Shown here: positions 1-12,527 of the stretch, one piece after another
How the letters are laid out: every line of letters begins with the position of its first letter
Numbering within the stretch: position 1 is the first letter of the stretch
Source: Paraspadella gotoi
Lineage: Eukaryota; Chaetognatha
Direction of reading: 5' to 3'
Assembly: GCA_051294375.1 (NCBI GenBank)
Contig: CM119268.1
Coordinates: 8,737,008-8,801,007 of the forward strand
Length of the DNA: 64,000 nt
The notes under the pieces: model-generated
Told to the model about the DNA's origin: nothing
Databases searched by the model: none
What the model saw: only the letters and a program-made list of their open reading frames with translations
Program-made: the position numbers and the translations under genes

Positions 1-2284
1 AATCCTTTAGGTTGGGAGGAGCTCGCGCTACCTCTGGCGCCAAAGGTACTTTGACTTGGTATTTGGACAAGTAATAAGAAAAAATTTATTCTAGTGCTAT
101 TTTGTTTGTTTTTTGTTTGTTTTTTTTAGTTTCAATACAATGTATTAAATATTTTGGCTTTCTTTGAAATAATAATAAAGTCAAAACGACATTTATTATT
201 ACATTAATTATTTTTTTCCTTCATACATGTGTACGAAAATTAGGAAAAAAATCTAGCATAATTTTTAGCACATTGATTAAAAATTTTAGCCATTTCTGGC
301 ATAATTTCAGACGCCATCTAACATATATTTTTTCAGCCGAGTTTTAACCAGAGACGGTAAAAACCCATCCTCGCTAGATTTTGTTTAGGTTTAGCTTCTT
401 TGTGACCTCGTTGTCGTCGTTGTCATTGGCATCACGCTTTTTTATTATATAAAAACTACTACGGTTTATATAGTTTTGGCTGGGGCTTAGTTTTTTTTTA
501 AATAAAAATTATTATGAATTACGATAAATTTTTATAAAAGCGTGCGATCATAGTAAGTTAAAAATTTAGATATGGTTTCTCATCTTGAAATAGCTTTGAA
601 ATTTTCATATTACATTTGGATTAGTATTTTTTGATTTTGATCATTATGATTTACTACAATATGCAAATTAGATTATAGTACTCATTATAATATCCAAATT
701 AGTATATAGAAATATTTTATTCTAATTTACATATTGCAGTAAATAATAAGATGAAATTCATAAAAAATATTTGAATCAATATAATACACGTGATTTCAAA
801 AAACCTTTTTGATGAGAAGCTATATGTTAATTTTAATACAAATAAAAATAAAAACTTTTACAACTTATGATTGGAAAAATTGTAACAATTTTCAATTGTA
901 AACAATTGTAACATTTTTTGCCTTTCTTTTATTTCTTTAAATTATATATATTTTTTTTCTTTTTTTGTTAGGCGCTGAATTGTTTAAAAACGAGTTCAGG
1001 CTCTGCAACGACTGTACAGCGGCTGTCCAGATTTCTCTCTCTTTCTATTTCTCTCTCTCTCTGTCTTTATCTTTCTGTCTCTCTCTCTTTCTCTCTGTAT
1101 GATCTCTTGCATGATTTTTTGAAAAATTCTGATTATTTTTTTTTTTCTAAACACTTTTATTATCGCCATTTTTCCGTGCTTTTTTTTCAATACAAAATCC
1201 CAAATTTATATCCAAGATTTTTGTAGATTTATTTTACGGCTCTGAGATTTAGTCAGAATACGCTTTATGTTTGGAAACAAAGTTCGTACACCTGTCTTTG
1301 TCTCTCTCCGTCTTTCTCTCTCTCTCTTTCTCACTCATACGCGCGTTTGTTTTATTTACAATAAATGACTCATCGCATCAGTGAATGACTATCATCAAAT
1401 CAGTGAATGACTATCAATAATTGGTTATCATCGCATCAATAATTGGTTATCATCGCATCAATAATTAGTTATCATCGCATCAATAATTTGTTATCATCGC
1501 ATCAATAATCAATTCCTATTACATCAATAAATTATTATTACATCAATCAATATATCAATATCAATCAATATATATATAGATTAAATATTAAATCCTTCAT
1601 AAAATATAAAAATAGAAAATAGTGAAACAAGTAATTTGCAAATTTTCATCAATCAATTAATATTACATCAATCAATTACTATTTCATCAATAATTCGTTA
1701 TCACATCATTCATTCGTTTTTTTCCGGATTTTTTCATTAATTTTCTTTGATAGTGGGGTCTGGCTCGATCATGAGTCTTTTAAGATTTTCATATATGATT
1801 TTTAGTGAAATTATTTGGTAAATTAACTAGCTTCGAATCAGTTGGTCACTCCATACCACTTGGGGTTAATAGGTCGGACTAATTTCAAGCGGTTACTGGG
1901 CTTAAAATTTTTATGCCAAAACTTTACATATATTACTAGAAAAATTACTTGTTAAATTTGAATGGAAAATAAATTTTAATCCTAATTCTTTACTTGCTTG
2001 TATCTACGTCAATTATACCAAAATGACATAGGCTCAAAAAATTCCTTAACAAATAAATATAAACATAAATAAATATAGACATGTCTGCATTTAATTCCAT
2101 AAAAACTAAAAAAATTGCTATTGACAAAACCAAACAAACTCTTCTTTATTCTAAGCTCAAACGCAACGAGAAGAAAGAACAATATACTTGGAAAAATATA
2201 TCTTGAAAAAATTAAAAAATTGTACTCATTTATCTATCTCAATAAAAAGGCAAACTACAGGATCTAAATTACCTTTAATTATAA
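1..2284. other. AT-rich non-coding flank
   Basis: No coding exon can be supported here. The stretch is AT-rich with CT-rich runs (about 1027-1100 and 1306-1332) and a block of ATCAAT-type simple sequence continuing to about 1710. A 22-bp minisatellite inside it is listed separately. Short reading frames on the minus strand are translations of the GA-rich simple repeats and are not credible genes. Confidence 0.6.
1415..1512. repeat. 22-bp minisatellite
   Basis: The unit AATTGGTTATCATCGCATCA plus two bases recurs about five times in tandem with a few substitutions (GGTT, AGTT and TTGTT variants). The flanks on both sides keep the ATCAAT theme in degraded form, so the array probably expanded from local low-complexity sequence. 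Confidence 0.8.
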
Positions 2285-2378
2285 GTTTTCCGTTTTTGCA
2301 AAGCTATTACGGTTTTCTCTTTTTCCCCTGGTCAAAGTGCGTGTAAAGATGTCAATAATTATAACATTTTGTATTCAG

Positions 2379-3964
2379 AAAATGATTATTGTTTAAGAAA
2401 GAACAATTGCCAACAGTGGGATGCCAGGTATTATATGTCAGTGGAAGGACTCAGTACCGAACCTGTTACTTGGGGACTGGCACATCTAAAATATGACAAA
2501 ACCGCAAAGATCATTCACTACAGTCATCTCTGGAATGAAAAGGTGAAAAACAATAATATGGAATGTATAAAACTCGATGGAATCATCATCAACGCATGGA
2601 AAAACTCTTTCAAAAGAGTCAAACAGTTTAAAGGATTTAAGCTTTATGAAGATCCAATTTGCAAGGATCACAGTACTATCGACTTTTTATCTAGCTTGAG
2701 ACAAAAAACGATTATGAAGAAAAAATACCCTGTTCCATATAGTATTGTCAAACTTGGAAACTATTATCATTTGCAGCCAGAGTTCTTCGTAGTTTGTTGT
2801 ATATTAGCTGTTGATGCGTTACTGGCTATTTTGTATTTCTATTCATTAAGGATTTTTGTTTCGAAAAAAAATTTGACTGAACCATTGCCGTTTTTAACAT
2901 TTGTGACTGTTCTGGGCATCATTGTTACAAATGTTTATTTTAATTTTGTACGACAAAATAATTTTAAATTGGCCAGGCCTGTGTATCGACTAAGGGATTT
3001 TATGACACCATATTATAACTTATGGGGATTTGTGATACAACAATTTAAAAAAAAAGTTTATTTGACGTACAGAGCTTTTGAGATGATATTATTTTTGTTT
3101 TTTGCCATTGTTTATCTTTGGATATGTACAAAACTCCTAAAAAATCCCAAAACCATTTCAAGTAGGTTGGCAATGTGTTTTTTTTGCTTGGGTTCTATAT
3201 GTTTGCCCGGGTTGGTGTCCACTTGGTGTCCAGCGAGGTACCTCTTAGAAGACCTCCTCTTTAAGATATTAAATTATTGTGACTTGGACAATTCATACAA
3301 TCGTACGGAAGAATTTTTTAAAATCCAATGGCAGGATATTCATAAAAGTCTCTTCACGTTTGTCTATATGAAAGAATATTTCTATCCTCTGTTAAGCGCA
3401 TCTTTTTTGCCACTGATAATCAACTTTGTGTTTTTCTTAAGATGCATTTTCTACAAAAACGGATTTAGTTTGGTATCGAAAATATCATTGGGAGTTTTTG
3501 TTGCGGTTTTTTATTTGGGATTGCATTTTATAGTCACAAAGACTATTTGGACACAGAATCAAAAAAGTACCCTGAAAATCTCTATCTGGGGGGGCACCTC
3601 GCCACAGGACTTTGCCGAGTCAGTCAAATACACTGAGAGTAGTTTAATATTCTCTTTACCAGCACCGTTTGATTACAATTTTTTTGACAAGGAATTCGCC
3701 TTTTTTTTACACTCGGGTATGGAATCTCAATCTCCGAGTTTTCATGCGTTACTGCCAATTAGCAAAATATTATTTGGTTGCAGATTTTATCAGAGCCATT
3801 TTCGAGTTTATCTCAAAGAAGAAATGAGATACGTGACTCAGAATTTTCCTTTGATTCTGAATAGTTTCGTGAGGCAAATAGAAATCTACAGTAAAATTGA
3901 ATGGAATGTATTGTACTCGCTTTTAATTACCGTGCCCATAATTTTTGTTACTTTGAACTGGTAA
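2379..3964 (+). CDS. Orphan multi-pass membrane protein, C-terminal exon
   Basis: I do not recognise this protein. The frame is open from 2285, but the first in-frame ATG is only at 2435. A TTGTATTCAG acceptor ends at 2378, so this is probably the last exon of a gene whose 5' exons I could not find. The first ~130 residues are hydrophilic with several cysteines and would suit an extracellular or lumenal domain. About seven hydrophobic segments follow, near 2790-2865, 2890-2955, 3075-3135, 3165-3215, 3380-3450, 3480-3545 and 3905-3960. The frame ends in TAA at 3962, but TG|GTAATA at the same spot could be a splice donor, so the C terminus is uncertain. The long uninterrupted frame in AT-rich DNA argues for real coding. 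No family motif (GPCR DRY/NPxxY, transporter or acyltransferase signature) was convincing. Confidence 0.55.
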
Positions 3965-5220
3965 TATTGATTTTAGTTTAAATCTTTTTTCAACATTTGG
4001 AACCAAAATCTATGATTTTATTTCTAATTATTATTATTTTAAAAATTATTGCAGAAAAGGATAAATTTTCTAATCTTTTTCCTCAAGTTACATGTCCGCA
4101 TGTTGTAAAAGTCAGTGTGATGACTTACCGTGAATGATTAATTGTTATAGCAATCTCTAATCATTTCGATCAGTTTTCAATAACTTTTTAAATAGTGAAA
4201 GAAGTATGTAAATTTACTACAACTTTTAACTTTTTAAAAATTAAAATCCCATCAACCAAAGAAAAATTTAATTTTCATTGTGGTGTCTACTGGTTATACA
4301 AGATCTAACCAACAACTACCTTGCACAGACTCATGTAATTTATTACATCTGCATTGCACAATGCACCTGTTTTCCGATTATAATGATCATTTCATTCAGT
4401 GCCTTTTTTATATTAATTATTTAATGATTAACAAAATATCTTTATTTTCGTATTATTGTAAAAATCAAATTTTTTTAAAATTATTTCTTATATGTATATT
4501 GTATTGTAAATTGTAGATTTCTTTTGCAACTTTTCTATTTCTTTTGAAACTTTTCTATTTGAAACTTTTCTATTTGAAACTTTTCTATTTCAAAATTATA
4601 TTGTATTTTATAACGATAATCTTATATATACAGACTACTACGAAAATTAACTACAAAATTAGTTTTATAAATTTATGTTCACTTGTAGAATATTATTCAA
4701 TATTCATGATTTACTTTTTATTTTTTTACTCAAATTATACTTCGCTTTCTCTCTTTAAAATAAAAAGAATCTTTTCAGTGAGCGACTTTTTGTTTACCGA
4801 TCTCGCAGAAGAATTTCAGGAATCTCCTTTCCCATTCGAGAAAATCAGAGAGAGCGGGGCTCCGAAGGGCGGGGCGGAGACTTGGCGGCGGGGCGTTGAA
4901 GCGAGAAGCAGGGATAGAGAGGAGGCGGGGTGACGACTTGAAGGCAGTTTAAATGGCAGGGTTAAGAAAAGAGGCCAAGAGGCGACGAGGCTGAAGGGAA
5001 GCGAGCGTAAAGGCAAACAAAGGGATATGAGACTGGAACACGGAAGGGGGGAGGGGCGAAACGGCTAAAGAGGCAGGGTGAGATAGGAGGCGCCGAGGCA
5101 GTGAGTCGACGCGAGAGAGAGCAGCGGGATGGGTTATTTGGTCAATTTGTCCCTATAACTCATGGGGAAAAATAGGTAATAGTAGAGAATAATAGTAAAG
5201 TAATAGTAGAGAACTTACAA

Positions 5221-5252
<32 letters not shown>

Positions 5253-5818
5253 CGAACTGATATCTGATTGGTATCATTAGTCTATTTAGGAGACAAATGG
5301 TCCTTACTATTTGGAACTACAAGAGTCGCGAGAATTTTTCAGAATTTGTCTTTATTATGTTCAACAATAAAGGATGAAGGCTTTGAAAGCGAAATAGCTG
5401 AAAAAAAAAGTAAAAAATAACTCTAATTTTAATAACGAGAGGAAAGATACGATATGTACAATGTACATCCGCAGCAGAAGAAAAGAAGACTTCGTCCGAG
5501 AACCGCAACTGTGACATTTGTTGTCGGCAACAGCGGCACCACTTACCCAATACGGATATAAACAAAAGGGTGGTCGCTCGAATGGCCATATTATATTTAT
5601 ATTACCGACACTTCACTTAGTCTTACTTTTCTCTTAGTTTTCGAATTCTCGAACTCCGAAAGTTCATTACCGAAATACATTTTTTGAGAGCCTTGTAAGC
5701 TAGTACGTCGATTGCTTTAAAGATTTCAAAAAATAAATATTTCGCTTTTTGTTGTATTTGTAATTCACTGGATATATTTAACTTATGTAGATATATATTT
5801 TGCTTTTAATCTCCGGCG
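3965..5818. other. Intergenic region with simple repeats
   Basis: No exon is supported. It holds three to four tandem copies of a 15-bp unit (GAAACTTTTCTATTT, about 4530-4592), an AT-rich block, and then a G-rich/GA-rich segment (about 4840-5135) ending in an (AG)n tract at 5220-5248. The last ~200 bp before 5819 is the likely promoter and 5' leader of the F-BAR gene. No TATA box is evident. Confidence 0.5.
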
Positions 5819-8051
5819 ATGGCTCAAGCCTTTCCCGAAATCGAGATGGCTTCGACCCTCAAAGAGGAAAACTTTTGGTACCCGAAGCGCTACGTTGTTG
5901 TGACCAAACGGACCGCCACCGGCTCGTTTCTCTGCGACCAAATGCGATCCATGATGCAGGATCTCGTCAACCTCTACTCCAATTTCGCCGAGGGAGTTGA
6001 AGCTTGGAGCCGCGCCTGGAAAGCAAAGATCGAAAAAAGCGGCGAGTGCGGGACGACGGTGACCAGCGCCATGCTGCGGTTCATCGAGGCCAATCAGTCG
6101 GTGGCGGCGGCTCACTCGGGCGTGGCCACCGATCTCAAGAAAGACGCGGTGACCGCCACTAAAAACTGGCATCGCGCCAATTACCACAAGAATTTCGTTG
6201 GAGTCATTCGCGAGGCGGACGAGATCGACGATGGTTTCGCCGACTCGCAGGCGCCCTGGCGAAAGCTGCTGCGCAAAGTGGACAAGGCCAAGCTGGCTTA
6301 TCACAACGCCAGCAAGCGCGTTATCAACGCCAAACACCAAGAATCTGTGGCTTGCCACGACACCTCCAAAGCCCCCGACGATTTGGAGCAGCTCCGGCAA
6401 AAGATCGTCGAGCTTGAAATGCAGGCCGACGACGCGAAGGACAATTACGGCGCAACGCTCAACTCGCTCGTCGGTTACCGTCAGAAATATCAGGAGAACA
6501 TGGAGTTTCACTATGCCAAGGCCGACGCCATCGAAAGGAAACGACTGGGCTTTTTCGAGGGTGTCCTGAAATCATCCCACGGCGCTTTGATCAAGCTGAT
6601 CTCCGGCGCAAATCTGGAAAGAATTCGCAGCGCGTTCGACTCCTTCGACGGTTCCATTGGCGCCATTGCCATCGAGGCAGATCTCGACCGATATCGCGCC
6701 GACTTCGGTGCGGGAATGCCGCTTCCCCTGCCACTGTTCGAGGAGTATACGGAGATTCTTCACCAACTAAGTCGTGGACAAAAACTCAGCAAGAATCTGC
6801 GCAAGAACTTCGTCGGCGGAAGATCGGTCACCACCTTTGGTCTATTTCAGAAGTCATCCTCGACGCTCCCCTCGCCCAGCGCCTCGCCGGAGGAGAATGG
6901 TCCGAAGCCGGCGTCTTTTTCCGGCGTCACCATGATTCGCTACGTCAATAAAGATCTCGAGGAAGACGAAGGCGACGTCGTAGATCTAAACAGCAACGTG
7001 ATTCCAGGAGAGAAGGACAAGGCTCAAATCGATCGCATCATCGAAGATTTGAAAGGGCACGTAATCTTCAAGGAAGCTCGGGTCAAGAAGGTCGGACCCG
7101 TCTCTCCCAGCGTCCGTCGAGTCGACCGCAGAAATGAAATGGATTCTTCACCCGATATCGACCGTGAATTCTCCGAGTCCAGACCGCCAAAGCCGAAACG
7201 CGATATCGGTGCCGCCTCTGAGACTCCACCACAGCTCGCTCCCTTCGAAGCCCTCATGCCTACTGTGATATTGACGAAGGCTACTCCTCCCGGAGATGGG
7301 GAAGACCAAAGCGAAAAAGATGACACGGCCAGCAAATCGCTCCCGGCTACGCGATCCGCGGATCCCGAGATTCCCGACGATCTTACCGAACCGGCCGTTG
7401 CAAATCTGCGCTTCGACGAAAATGAAACCTGCGATTCGGGACCGCTCGCCAGATCCAGCGCCGCTTCTGAGATCCTAACCGATCCAGTCCCCACCGATCT
7501 AGATAATTCCGTCTTCCCGGCAAAAGTCCTAGCGACGCGGGACGCCGAGCCCTCGTCATTTATCTCGTCGCGGTACTTAAAGGAAGACGGGCTTAGCGAG
7601 ACCGATCCGCGGATGCTGAGCACTTGCTGTGCCGAGCTGACCGAATCAGAACCGGAAATCACTTTGGCCCGCGGAGGATCCATAATGGGCGGCTTCGTGG
7701 ATTCCTTCGACGAGAACCTCACCATGCCCAGCAACGGCTCGCCCATACAGGTTTCCTCCAACGTCAAGACCCATCATCCACAAATTAGGGTTTTAAAAGG
7801 TAGGCATTGATCAATATTCAATTCTATTTTGCTTCTTTTGAGATAATTTATTTCTGTGTGTACATACTTTCAACGAAGGAAGTAGGCGTAAATATAATTT
7901 CTCTCGAATTCCTTCAGAAAAACCTCAAATCTCTCCCCGCGGGGTCAGAGCAGCACCTCTGTTTACTTTTTGCGGGAATGAATCTTCCAACGATCAACAA
8001 GAGAAGGAGACTGCATCATCCGTCGGACCTGTTGAGGCTTTAGCTTCCTAA
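5819..8051 (+). CDS. pacsin: PACSIN/syndapin-type F-BAR protein
   Basis: Two coding exons: 5819-7799 and 7918-8051. The 118-bp intron joins phase 1 to an open frame ending in TAA, giving about 704 residues. The first ~315 residues align by eye with the PACSIN F-BAR domain: FWYPKRY near residue 19, the WSRAWKAKIEKSG helix, the KNWHRANYHKNF stretch, MENMEFHY, ERKRLGFFEGVL, and the closing DLDRYRADFGAGMPLP...FEEYTEILHQLSR. PACSINs bind and bend membranes at caveolae and endocytic sites and normally carry a C-terminal SH3 domain that recruits dynamin and N-WASP. Here the ~390-residue tail is acidic, Ser/Pro-rich and disordered, and no SH3 is seen in exon 2 or shortly downstream. The ATG is the first in frame after stops. 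An SH3 on a further alternatively spliced exon cannot be excluded. Confidence 0.85.
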
Positions 8052-8330
8052 TTCTTATAATTCATTGCTTTTTTGTTTGATTTTTGAATTATTACAAATA
8101 ATCTTTTTTCGCCGTTCTTTATTGGTTAATTTACTTCGTATGCATTTTGAACCCGAGAAATTTGTGATTTTCAATTCGGAATAAACCTTACCCTTTTATT
8201 GTGATGTTACACTTTTCTTTCCATCACTTCGCAGGTAATTTTGTCGTTTTGACGTTTTTAATTAAATAAAAGCAGAACCTTAACATTTTTTTATGTTACA
8301 TTTTGGTCGTTTGAAATTATGAGGGTGAAC
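8052..8330. other. 3' flank of the F-BAR gene
   Basis: Likely 3' UTR and intergenic DNA. AATAAA occurs at about 8180 and could be the polyadenylation signal. No SH3-coding exon was found here. Confidence 0.4.
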
Positions 8331-8331
8331 T

Positions 8332-8632
8332 TTAAACTTTAAAACAAATAAATTGAATCCCAAGGCTAAGTCGTGGAATAAGCCGCCTCTGTTGGTTTAT
8401 TAAAGTCACATTATGGCACGGGGGAATACTATGATACCGGGGCGCGGAGTATCTCACCAACTGGAGTAGGAGCTGCGGTGCGCGGACCTTGTGACCGCCT
8501 CCTGTCACTGGCATGTTAGTACCGGCTCCGTCACATTTTAGCCAGAACTGGGATAACTCCAGGGATTGAATCCGGGACGCACGTTGAAACGAGATGATTT
8601 AGCCTGCTCAGTGCTCGGCCATTCAGACTTTT
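8332..8632 (-). repeat. tRNA-derived SINE-like element
   Basis: Read on the minus strand, the head starts near 8630. It has an A-box-like TGGCCGAGCACTG (about 8610-8622) and a B-box-like GGATTCAATCC (8562-8572) at tRNA spacing, followed by a ~200-bp unrelated body that runs into AT-rich tail sequence near 8340. The GC content is well above the flanks. This is the usual structure of a tRNA-derived SINE transcribed by RNA polymerase III. The leading part resembles a class II (Leu/Ser-like) tRNA, but it lacks a clean acceptor stem, so it is not called a tRNA gene. Confidence 0.6.
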
Positions 8633-8639
8633 TTATATT

Positions 8640-10943
8640 TTGAATTTTCACTGACTAACAAGAATGTTTAATATCTAATTAAAAACTAGGGCAGAAAGTA
8701 ACTTTTAACCTTGTGTTGTATAGATCTCTCTCTATTTCCAGAATACAAACCTAACATCCCTCTCCCCATTACATTACTAAAGAACAAATATAAGAAAGAA
8801 TAAAGCATATAAAAGAATTAATAATTAAATCTAATATATAGTAAATTATATTAAATGTTTACATTCATTTAGTACAATTTAGTCTAAATTCTAATATAGT
8901 AAAACAAGTAATCTTGCAATTTTTCATAGTTATGGTGAAATGGTTTTGCCCGTTCTGCACTAAACCGCGGTGACTTATTTGAAATATTATACTTGGGGCA
9001 AAAACGCGAATACGGCCTTTCTTAATTTTCAGTCTGAATAAAAGAAAAAAAATCGACGGATTTTGTTTTCATTCGTCGAATTCTTTCGATCTTCAAATAT
9101 TTTATCTCGCTCGAGTATTTGTTTTATTTTCATAATTCTACTGTTTATATTTTTCTTTGTTGGACCGAAGGTCACGGACTTTTTTTTTCAAAAAATAGGG
9201 GGGGGGAGAAGACGGAAGCGCGATGTTGCCGTTGGATGATGGATGATGTTGATATTTGAAGGCGCATTCCGCGATTCGAGTTGGATGGATTCGATGGGTG
9301 ATCCTTCGCCCCGACTGTTTTTCGCGACAGAAAAATAAGTGAGATAGAGAGAACGAAGCATTTCTCTTCGCATATTTTAAATAATGATCATTGCTTCTTT
9401 TGTTTGGTTCATTTTGAATTAAGAAATTTTCTCGAACGTTTACATTTCTGTCATTCTTTCATTCTCTCTGGAACGCTCTCTCGATCCAACTAACCCGTCT
9501 AGAGGGAGTGCCCGCGTGACTGGTTTTCCGTTTGTGAGCTTCAATGAAAACACATTCGTCTTTACCCCCAAATATCGCGTCTATTCTGTCAATCGTCACA
9601 AAGCTCATATCTTTTCGGGGTGTTGCTTCCGACGATCATGGATGAAAAAAATACAAAAATTAGCAGGCAAGACCCATCAGACTACAAATGAAAGACTATT
9701 AAGTGGCGTAGAAACTAGAAAGTTTCAGTAATATCATCGCCCACCAAGCAAGTCGGATAATCGGATCTAGAAAAAACATTTTCGTAATGAATTGGGGAAA
9801 TTCCGGAACGAAATAAAAACCGTAAAACAACTCGGAAAAAGTCAACCGAAAAAAGGGGGAAAAAGACACGATAAATCAGAGAATTTGGGGATTTTTCCGA
9901 TCTCCCGAAGTGCAAATATTCGAAGCGAAATAACTCGATAGATCCAATCCAAGGACAGTGACGTTCATAATAGCTAGAAATTGGAAACGTTTCGCGACAA
10001 ATTTGTGGGAGTGTTGAAACGTGATATATAACTGACATTCCTTCTTAGTTATTCATGGGCAGTCAAATCGAGCTTAAAAGACAAAGCAATGCTATTTGAT
10101 ATTTGACATTTTGTTGCTCGTTTTTTTTTTCGCAATTTAAACTTTTAAAAAATCAAAGATGGTTTTCTGCATACTATGCAGTATGCATTTCATAGATAAA
10201 ATTAATTAAATACCTTTACCTTTGTAGTTTGTTTCAAGTCATGATTATCGTAATAATTTCTTAACACATTCCTTCATGTTCTGTATAATTTAATTTGCAG
10301 AGACAAGATTTACAAAGACTGAAAGAGTACATCAAATAATAATTCACAAGCACGATTTAAACTCTTAAATATGATTTACTGAGACTGACTCATTTTTTAG
10401 AATTAGCTGGAAACAACATGTCACAAGAAAAAAGTTTGCTAAAATCTATTGGACAAGAAATGGTTACTCTTTATTAAACTCTTCATTTAATTATATCAGG
10501 AAGAATATAATGACATATCACATAGACCTAGCATATGAGACAAAATGACAATTGAGAATAATTAGTGCGATCATACAGGAAACCAAAAATTATTTTCCAT
10601 CGCTTGGGCATTGTCAGTTTGTAACTGTCTTTGGGAAATTGTTACAACCAATATAAAAATCATTCATTCCTTCAATAAACTAACTACCTTGGCAAGATAG
10701 CTTGTTTCTTGCTAGATTCTTGCCCCTGACTTTGGACTGGCTATTTTATTTTTGAAAAGTTTCCAAAAGTGGCGTCTGGCTCGGGATAAACGAAAAAAAC
10801 AAAACAAATGATTCCGCCGACTAAATGTCACACATTTCAAAGAGGCTGTAACTGAAACGGCTGTAAGTGAAACGGCTTTATATTCCTGATGAAATTGAGG
10901 CTTAGCTATTTTTTTATCACGAATTAATTGAACAAGGAAATGT
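8640..10943. other. Gene-poor region
   Basis: No credible exons are visible. It is AT-rich, with CpG-containing patches near 9190-9380 and 9480-9740. A degraded copy of the repeat family found at 25.5 and 41 kb lies at about 10640-10745, recognised by the ATCATTCATTCCTTCAATAAA-like run and the CCCCTGACTTTGGAC motif. Short frames of 60-107 codons have no recognisable domains. Confidence 0.5.
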
Positions 10944-11725
10944 TCATGCAAGCCCCTCCGCCTTTTCTATCCTCTTCCGCGTCGCAATCGTTTCATTCTT
11001 GCACTTTTGTCGGCGTTGAAATCCGGCCCCCATAACTGACCGACTTCTAATGGCGCTGCACATTCTGACAACGGAAATGTTGTTACCTTTATTAATCTAC
11101 TAGACTGACCTTCAAATATTCTACGATATCCGATTTACTCACGTTTTGCAATCTCTGGTTCCCTCTTCTCGAGCGGTATCCATCGGGTCACCGAAAAACC
11201 CCATCTTTTTTCTGTACACTGTTCCCAAAGGAACACCGCCGGAGTAATCCTTAAGAGGAGCTTGTAAAAATACCGTTACTTTTGTTTACATTTTCCAATA
11301 AATAAGCTAAGCCTGCCTCTTCAATAACCCTTACCTCTGGGCTTTTCCTCGCCCTTTTTCACGGCATCCTTGTACTCCTGCCTCCTGTGAGCTTCGGCTG
11401 TGAGCTCCCTGGCCTTCTCCCAAGGATAGCAATAGTTGCTGTAGTAAATGGACATCCAAGGAGAGGACGGAAGATGGGGTCTAGAGTAGTAAAAAAAGAA
11501 GAATAAGTGACACTACTAAGAAGAATCTTTACCAATTGCTATTGTTGTTAATTAAGCAATTTAATGTCATGACAAAGACGGCGACCTCAAATCTTTGAGT
11601 CGATGTCTTCCGCAGCTGTAGACGCAGACGTGCATAGGGTGATCCGCGCTGAGGTCCAACATGTAAGAGTAATCGTGGTGGTGAGGATCTCCATGATCTT
11701 TCTCTTCGTGTTCATCGTGAGTCAT
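10944..11725 (-). CDS. Small unrecognised protein, four exons
   Basis: I do not recognise it. A consistent minus-strand model is 11586-11725, 11335-11480, 11143-11260 and 10944-11064, with phases 2, 1, 2 and then a TGA stop, giving about 174 residues. The start is ATG 11725 in a His/Asp-rich N terminus (HEEKDHGDPHHHDYSY). The core reads SPWMSIYYSNYCYPWEKARE, then a basic/acidic helix, then GTVYRKKMGFFGDPMD. The short Tyr/Trp/Pro-rich segments resemble small axonemal (microtubule inner) proteins in style only. Exon 1 could instead end by reading through to a stop at 11567, since its donor (GTCGCC) is weak. Exon 4 is the least certain. There is no signal peptide or membrane segment. Confidence 0.45.
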
Positions 11726-12045
11726 GGCAATGTCGTTGCGAGGTTTGAGGTTCAAAGAAAAACTAAGTTTAAACCAAGATAAGATACAAATCTTTGGCAA
11801 GTTTTTTTTCGTTGACAAACGTTTCAGTTCAGTAAAGATTTTCTCTTTAGGGTTTCTTTTCTAATTTTTTTTTAACAATTAAAAAAATTATTGTTTTAAA
11901 CAGACTCAATAATTAAAGGAACAATGAGAGTGATCGAAAATGAAAGCGCTACATCTAAAGTTCTCAGTGGCTTATTAAAATCATGAAATCATTAAAATCA
12001 TGAATCATAAAAGTTATAGGCCAAATCTTTTATTTATCCTTGTAT
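11726..12045. other. Short spacer
   Basis: 5' flank of the small minus-strand gene. AT-rich. No start-proximal elements or further exons were identified. Confidence 0.35.
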
Positions 12046-12300
12046 GGCTTATGCAACAGCGGGTTTGCCTGTGATGCCCATTGGGATGGGGCATCTCACT
12101 GTTGGCTTTGGGGCTTCCGACCCTCAGTGACGCCTCCAGTCATGGCGCGGTTACCCTAGGACGTCTCGCTTTGCCAACGAGAGGAAGTTAGGACTGTGGA
12201 TGGAACACTACGCTGGGATGGTGTGTTCCCCCTCTAGCCATGGATTGGCTGAACGGATGTGGACGTGAGGCGGTGTGAATATACCGCCACAGGATCCCGG
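12046..12300 (+). repeat. 250-bp interspersed repeat, copy 1
   Basis: GC-richer than its surroundings. It begins near GGCTTATGCAACAGCGGG and ends AGGCGGTGTGAATATACCGCC. It aligns over its whole length with 12528-12788 and in reverse orientation with 12964-13192 and 16588-16848. The copies differ by scattered substitutions and 1-3 base indels, so this is an old dispersed family and not a recent duplication. Confidence 0.8.
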
Positions 12301-12527
12301 GCCAAGACATCACTCAGGTTCCTCAAGCCTGAGAGGTGTCTGACAAGACTGTTACCATAGTGGGAGAGAGAGAGAGAGCGCGAGTTGTGGGGGCATAGCG
12401 TTTGTCGTAGCGTACTCCCAGGGGCATAGGCGTTTGTCGTAGCGTACGCCGAAGTCGGCAGGCATAGGCGTTTTGTGCGTAGCGTACCCTGAGAAGGGCG
12501 TGGTTCGAATAGTAGGGCCTCACCACT
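12301..12527. repeat. Linker with ~32-bp tandem repeats and a B-box-like site
   Basis: Between the two direct copies lie three degenerate tandem copies of a unit containing GGCATAGGCGTTTGTCGTAG (about 12393-12490), preceded by a (GA) run. Near 12500 is GTGGTTCGAATAGTAGG, which matches a tRNA B-box / T-arm. The whole 12046-12788 block may be one composite short element with repeated ends. Confidence 0.55.

Noticed and set aside
1370-1700. CRISPR-like array
   Set aside because: Repeats are adjoining 22-bp units without unique spacers, in an animal nuclear sequence.
7024-7767. 247-codon minus-strand frame within the F-BAR gene
   Set aside because: Antisense shadow of the Ser/Pro-rich tail; the plus frame is continuous with a recognisable F-BAR domain.
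8560-8632. Stand-alone tRNA gene
   Set aside because: A- and B-box-like sequences are present, but no paired acceptor stem could be drawn and a SINE-like body follows, so it is called a SINE head.
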